Shown: positions 47,163 to 60,825, counted from the first letter of the stretch. The stretch: 64,000 nt of DNA from Agriotes lineatus (GCA_940337035.1 OW679203.1:80057061-80121060), one strand, 5' to 3'. Numbers and translations: made by a program. Notes: generated by a model not told the origin, from the sequence alone.

Positions 47163-47553
47163 TTTTTACTTTCAAAAGTTTGAAGTTTTGGGAAAAAATA
47201 ATTAATAGTACAATATTAATCAAGATTGATATAATGAATCCTAATCTTCAACTTTCTACAAGTTCAATCAGGTATGTAATATAAGTGAGATTTTATTCTT
47301 TCACCTATTTCTAATTTTCGCTTGTTTTTCCTTACAGATTAACTAAGTAAAAGGCTTGAATTTTTAAAATTGGTTTTATGTCTGATGAAGATGGTATGCC
47401 AGCGAAACGTTATATTACCATTTTTAAATAAAATTTTGATGTGTATTTTGACAATACGAATCTTCGTTTTGAAGATAATTAATCTTCAAATCGAATTTCA
47501 AGTAGCTATTCTAATACAAAATCAACTTAACTGATTAATCTTCAATTCACTAT
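47163..47553 (+). repeat. Right pseudo-LTR arm
   Basis: Inverted counterpart of 41472-41910, with a single unit where the left arm has the 60-bp duplication, and with the better-preserved ribozyme core. Confidence 0.75.
47374..47420 (+). ncRNA. Hammerhead ribozyme of the Penelope-like element
   Basis: The core CTGATGA (47382-47388) and GAAA (47404-47407) are intact. Stem II is GATGG/CCAGC around TATG (one mismatch, restored to GCTGG in the left arm), with one extra A after CTGATGA. Stem III would be only AC/GT, followed by a U cleavage position. Stem I pairs TATGT with ATATT. Minimal stem III hammerheads of this sort are reported for Penelope-like elements. Activity is untested. Confidence 0.6.
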
Positions 47554-49690
47554 ATTTTTTTACTAAAACAGCGGTATTTCCAATAATTTAATATTTAAGA
47601 ATCTCATGCCTTTACAATTCCTTAAAGACCTTGTTGACATTAAATCCTCAGTTCATTATAGATTTGACGATTGCTCCACTTCTCCTACATATCTTCCAGT
47701 GTTCATATATTAGTTCCCATCCTATAATCAGAGATAGTATTTTTTTTATTCATATTATATACACCCTTTTTCCTGCGCTTAGGTCTTTACAGCCCTGCTG
47801 ATGTTGAGTGTCTACCTTAGCACATATTTTAATTTGTTCTCTGAATGTCATTTTTTGGCAGTGGTGTGATATGTTTTCGGATGTAATCTGGTTCGCAACT
47901 CTAATAAGATATTTGTTGCTGAATAGCTTTAAAATATGCCAAGCACAAAGTTGATGTACTTTGTCATAAAAAAACTCAATAAAGGCTAGCGGTGTGCTAC
48001 TGCTTTGGCGTAACAGTTCATTGCCTGCACTTCACTTGCAAGGGTTTGTAGGAGTTGCAATGCGGAAAATCGAAATATCTGATGGAAAATGCCTATCAAT
48101 TCGAGCTTCGCATTGACCCTTCCATTGGAATCCCGTTCACAATCCCGGCGACAGAGTGGCGTTAAACCTTGTATTGACAGCTAGACGTAGTGGTTAAAGA
48201 AATGTAGCAAGTACCCAAATCGCCAGACCAAACGTGTCGATAGAAGCGTAAATTGTAGGATCTAACTACTTCCCACGAATTGCTTGCTTTGAAATGCTTT
48301 CAAAGAGACCTCTCAATGTAATTGTTCATTTGAAGTAATTCTGCACCGGAATTAAATCTCAGCACGAATTTCACCTGCGCTATAGAATAGCAACTGTCTT
48401 ACACAGTCGGTCAAACTACCTTCTCTACATGAAATTATCATATGGCAAAATACGTTTAAGAAAGTTTAAACTGATCCTCATTATTTCAGTGTTTAGTTGA
48501 TCGCATTTTAACAGTAGTAAGAGACTAAAATCGAAACAATTCTGTGTATCGACAATTTTGACAAATTTTATGATTAAACACTGTTTGGAGTACTAGATAA
48601 TATTAAGTTAAAATAATTGTACTGTTGCGATCTGTAAACTTACAAAAGCACAAAGCCTGCTTAAAACTTTTGATTCACTGAAAGCTAACGAGGTCAGTGC
48701 AAACTTTCTAAAATTCCACACATTTTAATACCGCGGTTCGAGCCCCCACATTATGGGCATCCTATTGTACTGTGCCTTTCGGAGCCTTCACTTTTATAAA
48801 TTACTGTGGTCTTTTCTTATTTCGCAAAATGAATTATTCAGCCTCTACTACTACTGCAATGGCCGCCTAATCTCGTCGGAACCGCCCAGCTTAGGTGATA
48901 ACTAGCGAATGCCAGTTGCGAAGTACGTGCATCCATCTTGGCAGGTTTCTCTGCTGATGTTGACTTTCTGGTCACCAAATCACCAAACTGCAATGTCTGC
49001 AGGACATCAGCACTTTTCTACGTATAGCCAGCTACTATTAGAACGTTTCTGAGGTCATGCAAAAAAACGCTGTACTTTCAATACGAGATCGGCCGGTGTT
49101 CACTTATGTCCGCCAACTAAATACCTTCGCCTGGTTACTTCAAACCAGCTTCTGACGTATTCTTCAAAACCCGAGCATCTTCGTCGGTGGTTTCATGGTA
49201 TGAGAGATTGTTGTTAAGTTTATAGCATACCCCTTTGTGTTATAACATATTGAATGGTTCACAGTTATCTGGGAAAACACCATATAGTGTGCTTATTTAA
49301 ATTTGTTTTACAATTCACACACATTGATGATTTGGGATTATTTCTCTTTGTTTCACTACTGGTAAATGCATTTTTTAAAGAAGTCGTCGAATACTTTTGA
49401 TTGAATTTTAGGATTTTGGAAGTACTACCTTTCCTTTGATCAGGTCATATTCTGATGCATTTCTAGCTTAGCTTCTGTTGGTGTGCTCTTTTGAGTACGA
49501 CAATCTAAAATTGTACTGTAGGCACCGACATTCTTTGTGTTACGCCCATTTTGACATTTTCCTATTTATTGATTGAAATAATTTAGTCAGATTTGGTTAT
49601 TTGCTTTATTTTCCTAAATGATACAATACTTTACTTTGGATAGGCAACTTTGTTAACATCTACCTTTAATTTCAAACTTAATGCTACACT
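47554..49690. other. Intergenic DNA, nothing firm
   Basis: GGTTCGAGCCC at 48737-48748 resembles a pol III B box, but no matching A box or tRNA fold is found. No coding exon recognised. Confidence 0.35.
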
Positions 49691-49699
49691 GCTGTTATC

Positions 49700-50890
49700 A
49701 GTTCAGAGCACTCTGCATTCTTTAGTTTTTACATTGGCCAACTTTCCAATTTTTGGGAACTTTGATAAGCTGAATTGGGCTGGTTTGGAGCATTTTCGGC
49801 CATTTCCTGGCAAGTCTTGCGTTGTGAAAGTTGGAATCGCTTCTTCTGGGGGCTGGTCTCGCGGCTTTTGGAAGCCATCTTCATAGTTAGAAGGATTTAG
49901 AGGCTCCGCTTTCCCTGCTGGAATGTTCCGGAGATTGGTATTGGTGTCTCCTGCATTCGTTTCGTCACAGACGGATTTCTTGGGACGTTCCTTCTTCACA
50001 CGCCCGACAACGAGTTGGCTGCACAACATCTTAAGGTTCGTACATGGTGTTTGCCTACGTTTCCCTCTTTTGAACGCCGTAATCTATTTGGGAAAATTTG
50101 TATGTTTAGCCATTAATTTGGGATCGCATTATGGATTGCATTTGCTACTGAGTTTTGGATCCACCCAGGAAAATGTTCGTAATATGGATTTGGTTCGCTT
50201 ACCGTATTTGGTGCTTTGTGTAATTGGTACTGGCATCGTCTGTTCGCCACCCTCCCTGCGACGCTCGCAATGCTGTCGGAAGTCTGCTCCTTGGCGCACC
50301 AGATGCTTCCGAGCTTGCTGTTGATTTGCGCTCGACCCTGGAAAACAGCATGCGTGATTCGTATGACTTTTACTGAGGTGTGTATACCTGAATTAGCGTA
50401 TTAACTGCTCTGCTAATTATAGGCATTTCGTATAGCATGCATATTGTAGGATTATTTGTGTAAATTTGTATTTGAGAAATGTCGGTCGAATTGAAATTTA
50501 TTGTGTATATTGCATTTGGGCGTATTTTATTGATTCGTATTGCACTTCGTGTAACTTCAGAGTAGACTATGTTCATGGTAGCTGTATTAGCCATGCTCGT
50601 GATATTAGATTGTAGATATTTTTGTGTTATCGAATGGCTTGTTACATTTAGGTTTGCTTACCGTTAGTTAGTAGTAATTTGTGTTGGAGGCCTTTTTGCT
50701 CTGTGCCCTGTAACGTAACAAAACATTCAGTTGTGCCGTTAATTATTCTAGGATAGATTAGCTTACCTAGAACACAGATTAATTGTAATTTTATGCAACT
50801 TCGGTCACTGCTTCTCACTAGCTTCTTTGCAGTGGTTAATCCGTCAAATGTCATTATTAGGGTGTTGGTCGTGTCTAAAGAACCGCTCAC
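49700..50890 (-). pseudogene. LINE ORF1 / gag-like remnant
   Basis: On the minus strand, starting at 50890, NTLIMTFDGLTTAKKLV recalls the 'RNT-l-TF-g--lP' block of Jockey/CR1-type ORF1 proteins, which precedes their zinc knuckles. Further on, in a different frame, come RITHAVFQGRAQINSKLGSI and EQTSDSIASVAGRVANR, which recall gag-like sequence. The 108-codon frame at 49703-50029 (with several Cys) may be the C-terminal part. Zinc knuckles cannot be confirmed, and frame changes and stops show decay. The family is a cautious inference. Confidence 0.35.
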
Positions 50891-50899
50891 GGTAGCCTT

Positions 50900-53800
50900 A
50901 TGCTCAATATTTTGGATTTTCGCAATTTGATTATCGGCGATTTATAAGTCTAGCTTTTGTGAGGAGCATAATTCAAGCAATTGCTTGTTCAATCATATAA
51001 TAACCTGATGCGTTTAAAACAGAAACCGCCACGCCTGTATGATCATACAATCCGTAACAGCGGGCTTCGAGCCTTTGAAATTTTGTCGTTACATTAAAAT
51101 TATAAGCTAACGTTCGGGGTATTAGTTAGCCTTTCGCTTGCATAGCTCTAGCTTCGTCACACCCTGCTTCACAGGATGCGGACGAATTATTGTGCCGGTG
51201 CTGCTACTTTGGTTAGCAACTCGTTTGAATATTTACGATAGTTTACATTTGAAGTTTATTGTTTAGCCCTCGACTAACATATTTATGCTTTTTTTTTTAA
51301 ATGTATTGATGCAGTACCTTTGACTATTTTTAATGTGTTTATTGTTGGTATATCGATTTGTATATGGATATTTGTTTATTGCTATATTGTTTGGTCTTGT
51401 TTGATTTTGTGGTTGATTTTGTATGTGGCGCACTATAGTACCAAATTGAATAAAGCTGTGATATTTTTATTGGTCGTTGCTATTTTGTTTAACTTGCTGG
51501 TTTTTATCTCCGACCTTGTGAACGGTCCGGCACAAGGATTAGATCTGAGTCGAGGACCTGGCGCCCACTCTCTTCGTATTTCGTTTGGTATTTCTTTTCA
51601 GCATAGTTGGAACCCCGACCCTCGCGACTAGTTAGCCCATTAGGCCGATAGTTACCAGCCGGCAAAATATCAAGTACAACTTTCGCCAAAAGGTAAGGCC
51701 GACCCTCTATCTTCCCTTACATTTGTTTCTGCTGAGATTAGCTTGAAACCATTTGATAAATGCTTTCTGTTTTTCTCCAGTTATTTTCTTTAGTTTTATT
51801 GACCAAAGATCATCCTCTTGTCTGATCAAGGGTACATTTTCAGACTGTTTCTTGGATGAACGTTTATTACATCCTCTAGTTGTGCTTCTGCTTTTAAGCG
51901 TATATTACATTTTTGAATGTAAATCACTCTGTCAGTTTTTATTATCTAAGGGAGTGTGACTGAACAATTTTTGCACTTAACTGAGTTATTTTCTATTTTG
52001 TTGGGGTCTGCGCTAATAAAATATCATTCGGTACATTTTACACAGTGCGAGATTTTATTTCAAAGATTTTTCCAAGTTTTTGATACCTTAATCACCATGA
52101 AATGTCTCTATTGTTGTGAGTGAGGTGCTACAAGTTTCAGTAGCGAATTTATAAAGAGTATTAACTCATTTATTTCTTACTTCCTGTCTACTGATGAAAG
52201 TTTTTTGGTTCTCCCATGATCTTACAAATATGAGCATTTATCCGTCTAAATCCATTTCTTGCAATTTTCCTTTGATCGTATTTATGCCTCTTCGTGAATG
52301 TAGTCCCTAAAGTACCATACAGAAATGTCTTTTACTTATTGATTTAGAAGTGGCGTTTGCCCCTATAAGGCTTTTACTGAGTCTACACTCTATCTGTTTA
52401 GAATTATGTCTTCACTGCTTATCATTTTAGTGATAAAGTTATCTTCGGCTATTTGTTTTAATACTTCATTAAGAAATTGGTTATTGTTGAACATTTTTGC
52501 TTGCCCCTGTACTTTTGTATTTTTGTGATTTGTTTTTTTTTAGTTTCCTTTGTAAGGAGTAAGTTTGTGCGGCCCCCTTCTTTGGATAACCAAATTGCAG
52601 TTAGTCAGTTCGAGGGGCTCCTGTGTTGTAGTCCAAAATTGTAATTGTCGGTTTTCACGTACTACCGTTGTTATGAATTTACTTTTCCTTTTTATCATCA
52701 GCCAGCTTACTAGCAATAAGATCTCTTATATTTTTTTCTCACTTTGCGGTTAGGGAAAGCCACTGTTGATAGGTATCCAGAAGTTAAACCATGAAACCCC
52801 CACCTGAAGTGATAAATGACGATTTTCAGTCGCGTAATAACCAGGATGTGTTCTACGTAGGAAATATGCTATTACTATTGCGTCACTTGACGACGTGGAT
52901 GCTTTCCTTGCCGGCTGGCAGAAATTTTCAACCATTAAACATCAATATCATAGGGACCTGCAAGCTCTTCTTTACTCAAGGAGTTTTCCGGGAAGTATAG
53001 AAACGTTTGCTCTGGCGCTGGGTCACACCTTCAAAGCTAAGGTTTACAGGCGTGCTGCACCTTTACCTGCTAACGAAGCACACACTCACTCTCTCCTAGC
53101 TCAGATCAAGCTCCGGCCCAAACGTATCTGCATAAGGTTATAAACACTTAAAAATACGCGTGCACAAATTAGCTGTATATTAAAATATTACTGCTAAGGC
53201 GAACAAGGTTCTGTACCCTTCACACGTTCTTCAAACTCGTAGAATTGTTGTTAATTTTTTTTACGCTAGCACAATTGGTTTTGAAATGATATAAGGAGTT
53301 TCTTGGAGATTGTGGTAATTCCAAACTTTTCTTTTTAACCACTACACCCATTTGGCTGGAAACCAGAAGCTGGTTTAGATAAATATGACGATCCATAAAA
53401 TTTTTTATGACGTTGAGTAATGCTATTACCGTAAGTGCCTAACTCCTTGTAAATTTGTGTGGTCTCCGAGGTCGACCCTCCTGGGTGACGCTCAATAAAA
53501 CTCTACTCTAAGCTGTTATTGAACAGTAATCACTCTGATGCTGCTTTTACGGAGCATACAAAAATATATTAACCCATTATTTTTACATTAGCGGATGATG
53601 CTTGGTAAGAGACAGGTTGTCATAACAAGAAGCATATTATTATAATTATGCTTAGTTTATTGCTAGGGCTTTTAAGGAAAAAGATATGAAAATGTTGCAT
53701 GTATGATAAGGCAGCTTTAAGCTTTAGAAGTTGGAAACTATTTACAATAAATTGTCATGCATGAAAACACATTGGTCAACTCAGAAACAAGGCAAACTTT

Positions 53801-54540
53801 GACGGCAACCAGACGTTAGACATCTTCTAATAAGAGCTTTTGTATTAACACACATCAGTTAATGCCTGTAATTTAGCAACTAATACTTAAGCTGGTATTT
53901 TTTTAAATAATTTGTTGCGATAGAATACTTATATTGATGATAAAGCTTCTTTCGCAAAGGCGAATGGCAGCTACATAATTAAACTCGGTTTCTGCAACCA
54001 TTGACATTCACTCACTAACATTTCCAAAAGCTTCAATATTAATTGTGACAAATCGGTATTAATAGATGCATCTACAGACAAAGCTCATACTAACGTCCGC
54101 TATGCATCAATTGCTACAAAACATTAATTGAAAAGTAATGCATTCAAACGTCAACTTTAAGCGCATTTCATTTGCCTTGCCTGGCCTTCAAAATCCAATG
54201 CAATTGCAAACGACGCCGTATGCGCTTGAAACCTTAAGGAAACAATACTGACTATATATTCTAGCTGCAGAGAGAAAGTTGGAAGTACTTTATCCACCAA
54301 AGTTACTTTTGGCACTATGAGATACATTAATTAGTAGGAATATTTTAAAGTTGATGACCGTTCGACGTTGGTATATAACTCATGTTTATAGAGTAAGTAA
54401 ACCACTCACAAAAATAGGAATTGAATGTATACTGATACACCTTGAAATCAATGAAACCTCGTTAGGGATTACTAGTGGATAAGCGTTGTTCATCTTACTT
54501 CAAAAGTTGGATTATTTACACACATTTTGCATAGACACTG
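50900..54540. other. Intergenic DNA with unassigned frames
   Basis: Plus-strand T/G-rich sequence at 51250-51520 gives a spurious hydrophobic frame. Around 52790-53140 two overlapping plus frames (69 and 82 codons) and one minus frame look moderately protein-like, but I recognise no domain. Confidence 0.35.
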
Positions 54541-54568
54541 CTTCGGTAAAAAACCTCAGTAAGAAGGA

Positions 54569-54580
54569 GGGGGGGGGGGG
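54569..54580 (+). repeat. G12 homopolymer
   Basis: Twelve G in a row after GAAGGA. Likely unstable in length. It could form G-rich structure. Confidence 0.9.
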
Positions 54581-57500
54581 TTGTAAGCTGGAAGAAAAGG
54601 TTTTCGTACATTAAAGATACGCGAGCAAATTCGTCTACTCTATGTGGGCACCACCTAATGTGTCTGCTGGGGCTGGAATGGTAATACCACCAGGAAGATT
54701 TGTCTTCGGCTGTAAGAGATGTGTTCAGCCTCCAAAATATCACTCACAAATTTTTTTGAAAAATTTTTGTTAGATACTTCAAGGAATTCATGTCACTACA
54801 TTTTGCTTTACAAATAAACTCATAACATGAAAGCCTAGTCGATCAAATTTAGACAACGCACTAAAGGGAATATACATTTTTTGCTGGTCTACCGGCTTGA
54901 ACTACAGTAAAGTGTCCCTAAAACTAACTGCACGTTGTGATGCTAGGTATGTTACACAGCTCAAGAAAACTCGACCATATATGTGTTTAGGTGTAGTATA
55001 ATTCTACATGGAGCACAGTATTGGACTGGCGACCAGCCAGCAACAGTTCATTTAACGTAATATAACATATTCAAAGTATATCACACATGCATTACTTAAT
55101 TTATCAAATCGATCATTTGCGGGAGACAGTAGATGCAGGAGCCAAGGTAAATCGATTCTCATCGCTGATTAATAATTGGAAAGCAGAAGACCTGCGGTAG
55201 CGGCTGAATTTGCCGCAAACAGCTGCTTGGATTGAGAGCCGAGCTTGAGTAAGCAACAATATACAGCTACAGCTCATCGGCATTGATCTACACGAGTTGT
55301 AACGTCAGACCTTTGGAGCTGCGTCGGGTCGGAGCTTTGATCTACAGGCTGTTGGTGGAACAGTATAAAATTCATTCTAACATCCGACACGTAACTCAAA
55401 ATTAAATTTAACTGCACAGCAGCGGGACTGGAAGCTATATTTTCAAATTCGACGATGTCGAAAAATGCAAAACGTGAGGAAAGCTGCAGGGCGCTGTATG
55501 TTGAGTATTGACTCGCCGCTGAGCTAATTTGAGTTCGCAAGGAGTTATGTCGTCTTCCGATCTCCTTGTATGCATGTACAATGAGGATGTGGCGGTGCCA
55601 TTCACTTAACAATACTAGAATAACTTCTGCATATAAAAATTAATGATATTTTGCTACACTTACTATATTCCAGCCAAGTGCCTCTAGATGTTCTTTGCGT
55701 TTTACAACTCGCAAACACATAAAGCACGTGGACGCGGATCTACGAGTACTAACGACGACTACTTTGAACAATTTTTTTCTGATTGATTAATGTAGAACGG
55801 TATGTATGAAAACTACTTTTTAGGTGATTGGATCTGTAAGAAACGTTTCAACTTTAAAGCATTACTAGTAGGTTGTACGATGAGAAGCTCTTCCAGAAAT
55901 TGAAATACATGAATGTTACTTCCGGTGCGGTTTACCTGTTCTCCTAAGGATTTTGAAAAGGTATTGAAGAGGTTTCAAAGAACACTTCCAGACTTCACAA
56001 TTGCACAAATAAGTGTTAACCATTCCTTTACTACAATTGTATTACTGACCAATGGCGCACCAGCTTAAATTAATCTAGCTATTAAATCGTTTGCTTTAGC
56101 ATTTCCATTATACGTTCTTGCTTAGCAAAATATAATAAGAAGTGAGTTTAATTACCTAATGGAACATCAAAACGCTTTTACAGATGTGCCCGTCGCATTA
56201 CTTCGATACAATTTTCTTCAAAAGAACATGCGAGTTTGCAGGTCTTCAAAGGCACAATGGATAGAGCTATAGCAATTACTTCTAAATAGAAAGTGGATTT
56301 ACTAGGCAAGTGCTTTTGCAGCATTTGAAACTAGCTTTAAAAGCTTAGATGCATAAAGCGAATCAATTACTACTACTGCATACGAAGCTCATTTTGAAAG
56401 GTTGGAATGCATACAGCAGTTAAGGGACGATCTGTTGCTATCTTTTATTTATATTTGTAGTACTTGAATAAACATAAGTATGTTATGTTATCAATTCCAT
56501 ATAGGTACCAATACTAATTCTTTTAACTGTCTTACACATAAAGGCAGCAATTTATTTGGGTACGAGATTATAGTACTGCCAATCGTTTATAGTGGTTACA
56601 CTATAAAATAAAAATGTTCAGAGAGCCCCTTAGAGCACTGGCTTAGCATTTCGGACGTACAGTCAGCAGCTTTAGAAGACGTTGTTGTTACAGCTGTATG
56701 TAATAAGCTGTTTCTAAGTTACTGTACTTCAAAGGGTGTTGTAGTAGTCCAAAATAAGGACACAGTTTAGTAAGAGTAATCAAATATTTTATATCCGCCT
56801 CTCCACGGGAAGCGTTTTAGAGAAAGTGCGTGTGAATGTATATATATTGCGATGGTCTTTAGCCCTGTGCTCGGCTCTGGTTGTAATACAGAAAATACAA
56901 AATACAGTCACAAAGGCACAAAGTCGAGGCAATGCAAATAACTGGGAAAAGTCATGTAATTTTATTAAATCAGAATAATACTGGTAGAATGGACGATTAA
57001 CTTTAAAAGCATTCAAATGAGTATACAAATAGGGGAACTCAATTTCAAGTGTTGGGGTTAATAAAAGAATTTCAATTATAATTTCAAAAGTTTGGCAATG
57101 TAGAAGCCAGACATGAATTAGTTAAAATTGACGTTGTGAGCTTATTTCATTAAGGTAAGAAAGGATTTACGAATTGGATAATGCAAGCAAGATTAGCATA
57201 AAAGAGATTTTGGCAAAAAGGACACAGTTAGTTATTTTTGAAGAAAATGAAACAGTAAACAGGAAATAGACAAGTTTAGTGCTATTAGTGAGTCAATGAA
57301 GTGATGTGAGCAAAAAGACATTTGTTATAATCAATTTAATGGACAAGAAGATAGGTTATAAACAATTTACTTTGAAAGACAATAATTTTAGAATTAAGAG
57401 TTCTAGTTAAATGTTTGTAAAATATTAACTTAATGTTAAATGTTGTTAATTTGTACTAAGCTGATTTCCTTGTAATTTGATTTTTGATGTTCATTTGTTT

Positions 57501-57640
57501 TTAGAAGCTTGGAAATTCAATTATTATTATTAAACGTTGACACCAGCAGCATCTGCCTTTTACGCTGCAATTAATTAAAGTTTTTATATGGTTAAGATAA
57601 AGATACAGAGTTGAAACTTTACCAAAGTGTCCAGTTTTAT
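54581..57640. other. AT-rich intergenic DNA, nothing firm
   Basis: The minus frame at 55274-55612 (112 codons, non-ATG start) lies in a more GC-balanced stretch and has varied composition, but no domain is recognised. The remainder is unremarkable. Confidence 0.35.
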
Positions 57641-57652
57641 GTGTGTAACCAG

Positions 57653-57857
57653 TGGTGCCTCCTTCGACAAACCAGCAACGGCAGGCACCCGAGGAGATTG
57701 CAATCGAGATCCCAGCGTTCCGGATGGCTACGAACGGGTCCAGAAGGTGGAGACAGGCTGTCCGAGGGTCCCAGCAGCGATACCGGCATGAAAGGCGACC
57801 GCAGGTACCGCAGGCACCAGGAAGGCTTTCCGCAATAGCTACCGATGCAAGAGCGAG
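57653..57857 (+). pseudogene. Possible decayed exon with collagen-like triplets
   Basis: A GC-rich 205-base block in AT-rich DNA, bounded by AACCAG| before and GCGAG|GTTAGT after, resembles an exon. One frame gives GPEGGDRLSEGPSSDTGMKG, with several Gly at three-residue spacing. Another gives GTRGDCNRD before shifting. No single frame keeps Gly-X-Y throughout, so if collagen-derived it is frameshifted. The longest frame (57652-58131) reads straight through the donor and looks less natural. Low confidence. Confidence 0.25.
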
Positions 57858-57859
57858 GT

Positions 57860-60820
57860 TAGTGTGGGAATTTTTATTAATCGACCGTAAGGGCGTGAAA
57901 CATATAAGCCTACCTGTGTCTCGTGAGCTTCACAATCGAGGGCCAGCATTAGTTTCTGTCCAGGCAACGATAATCAGCCAAAATCTCAATTTAATCCAAA
58001 CTTGGAGGTTAGAATGCAAGAAACAAAAGAGTAGGCGCAAACAACGAAGATCCGGTTTTCTTAGAACAAAAGAATGTACAGACGCTACCACAAAGGCGCG
58101 AAAATCAATCTATAACTCACCTGATTTTTAATTTGCTCATAATTTGATTTTACTAGTCATTTCACAACGCAGAAAGTCGCACAAACTGAAATTTATGTAG
58201 GTCAAGGTTAACTGTCAACTCGAGCACCGGCGCAGTGCAGTTTTGATATTATTTCCCAGTGGCGTGCTGCCATTTTCAAATAAATTTAAGGAACCCGACA
58301 CCTGAGAGCTGAGTTTTCATGTTCTTAATTTTGGAGCTAGCAAATATTATCAATAGCGGTTATATGCAATGTTTAAGAGGGCAAAATACCATAGATATTA
58401 CTAGTTAATTTGGTGAACCCAAGATTAGTCAGTTTAATGTAACATTTACCGATCTTTGAAAAATAATTGGTATGGTAGACAATTTTAATTTAATTTATTT
58501 TATTCTGTAATAATAAAAACACACATATCATATCATAGCAATATCTATTTGTGAAGGAAGAAATCACGAAGTTATTTAAATGCCTTTAGTATATGTAGGT
58601 GACATGATTTTACAAAGAAAAGGAGTAGGATAATACTAATAACACAGTTTAGACTGAATTATCTAAGGTGTTTGCGTAAAAATGTTTAATGATTGTTTCT
58701 AAATAATTTGTTAACCCTTACTGGCCACGGCCAACTCCTATTGTTTCTACCATGTACCGTCTCACAGACAGCGTACTACAAAGAGTTTGTACTACTTCTT
58801 ACAGTCCACATTGGCTTGTGAAAGACTATGTTCCATAAAATTATGTTGAGATCGCCGTAGCTTAAATTTTACAGTAAAGTAAAAAAATGGTGAGGATTTA
58901 TGCTGCTCTCCTTCCTGTACTGAATCTTCACCATAAAAAATAGTGTAATACATAAAACTTGCTTGTTTACACGTAGAAATAGAAACTTTCCTTTGAAGCA
59001 ATTAAAAGTAGTTTGGAACATTTAGGAACATAGAATTTTCTCCACAAGTTTCTAAATTTCCACAATAAATTAATTCAAATATAATAAGACACAAGAAATG
59101 AATATAAACAATTGACATCCAATAATCCCACTACCACAGCTCCCAATGTGGCTTTGGCAACCGTGGAGACATTGCACCTAAGCCTTCTCAAAATGAAGAT
59201 GTGGAGGCCCTTCCGATGAGGATGCAATAAAAGCGTTTATAAAAAGCCCACTTTCTAAATTCTTAATCAAAACAATAGGTATCCCGTTATTGGGAAAGAA
59301 GTAAGTAGACAAAGCGAGTTTTCTCAACACTTTTGTTATATCAGTTTGAAAGATTGAAGCCGCCAGTGCTTTCTTCTTCACATGGGCGAATGTTAGCACG
59401 AAGGTCGAGAGTTAGTGCTCAGGTATATACCAACAAGTGAATAAAAAGGGTCGTTATATGAGAGGTGCCCTTGTATGAAAAATATTGAAAGCTATAGAGG
59501 TAGTATCGACAACATCGTTGTAGAATCAAAAAGCTACCAAAGCATCTTTGAATTTTGGTTCTATTCTGGTTCAATGCCTTGGAATTTTATTTTAGTGGTT
59601 CACTCTCCACTATTGCCCTGTACAGGCGACGCTTAGGCCGACGTAGACCTGAAAAAGAGGATTATCATCGACGTCATCTCTAACGCATTAAACTAGTGTT
59701 ACCTAATCTTCTTACTTCAAGCCCTTTGTGATTCCTTGAGTTGAATTCGTCATCATTCTTGTTTCATCCACCGCACATCTCACAAAACCTTCAGCTGATG
59801 CAAACCCATTTTGATTCCTACATTTCGAACCGCCTGCATTTTATTGGACCTAGATAAGTGATTCCACTTTGCTATTCCAGTAGTACAGGTGGCGGATTAC
59901 CGCAAATTTTAAATAGGCGAGACTAAGGTGAGTGTGTGAGGTATCTAAGAGTTGACAGCTTCAGCCGACCTAAATTTTAAGCGTATTCCTGTTGGGCCGT
60001 GTAAAGCGTTATTTGCAATAGGTGGATAATTTGGCATTAAACCATAAAAAATTGGCAATTTCGTTTGTGTAGCGCTTGCAACGTTTTACGACTAGGTATT
60101 TCAACCATGATTTCAGGCGGTTGCAGTATTTGGAGCTGTGCCCGATCAAAAATGATGATTTCTGTTGTTTTGTGCAAGTATACCCGTCTTCAATTCAATA
60201 CTGTTTAATTTATTGGGAACCAAAATGCAGTACGCGTTTTATTGAAGTGAGAAGGCTTCAGAGACACTACGACGTGTCCAAAAGGAAGTGTTTTGGCGGA
60301 TATAGCATCATGTAGTGCTCCTAAAAGATACACATATTTGTCCGTATACTTTTCCAGGAACAATTTATTGTTTTTCAAAGCGTGAGCGAGCTTTTTTTCC
60401 AGCCTACGATCCACCCCTTCACAATACTTTGAGCAATCTTTATGTTTATTACAAGTTTTAAAAGGGGTGCCCCTTATAACACTTTAAAATGATAAACCAT
60501 TTCCGTAAAATATCAGAATTTTACCAAAATGTCAACATAATATATACTTATATAGTTAGCATTGGTGAGCTACTAGCTAAAGAGTACAAGTTAAAAGAAC
60601 AATTAATTATAGTGACCCAATATCCCGTGTGTATCTAATTAATTAAGTTCGGAAATTAAAAATAAACTGCTCAAGTACAGGTCCAAAGAGTAGCTTCAGG
60701 TCGCCAACGGTTGACCTTTCGCCAAAACCAAATAGCGCATGAAGGTGCTCGGGACCTTAGCAACAACTTTGTCCCCTTTCAAAATTTCGATATCTGTAAC
60801 CGTTCGAAAGTTACAGGCGA
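57860..60820. other. AT-rich intergenic DNA, nothing recognised
   Basis: Frames at 58792-59001, 59178-59399 and 60076-60414 lack recognisable domains or splice context. Confidence 0.4.
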
Positions 60821-60825
60821 TCCAG

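Larger units (their letters stand above)
41472..47553 (+). mobile_element. Penelope-like retroelement with inverted pseudo-LTRs
   Basis: The outer ends ATAGTGAATTGAAGATTAAT (41472) and its near-complement (ending 47553) begin inverted arms of about 400 bases. Between them the plus strand carries RT and GIY-YIG remnants (42640-44114). Both arms carry a hammerhead-ribozyme core, known from Penelope-like elements. A hAT element is inserted at 45867-46734. Inverted pseudo-LTRs are described for Penelope elements. Confidence 0.75.

Noticed and set aside
48700..48760. B-box-like GGTTCGAGCCC as a tRNA gene
   Set aside because: There is no A box or cloverleaf around it.
57652..58131. 159-codon frame, the longest in the window
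   Set aside because: It reads through a good splice donor at 57857 into AT-rich sequence and starts at a GTG. The composition of its second half is not protein-like. The shorter exon-like block is the better interpretation.
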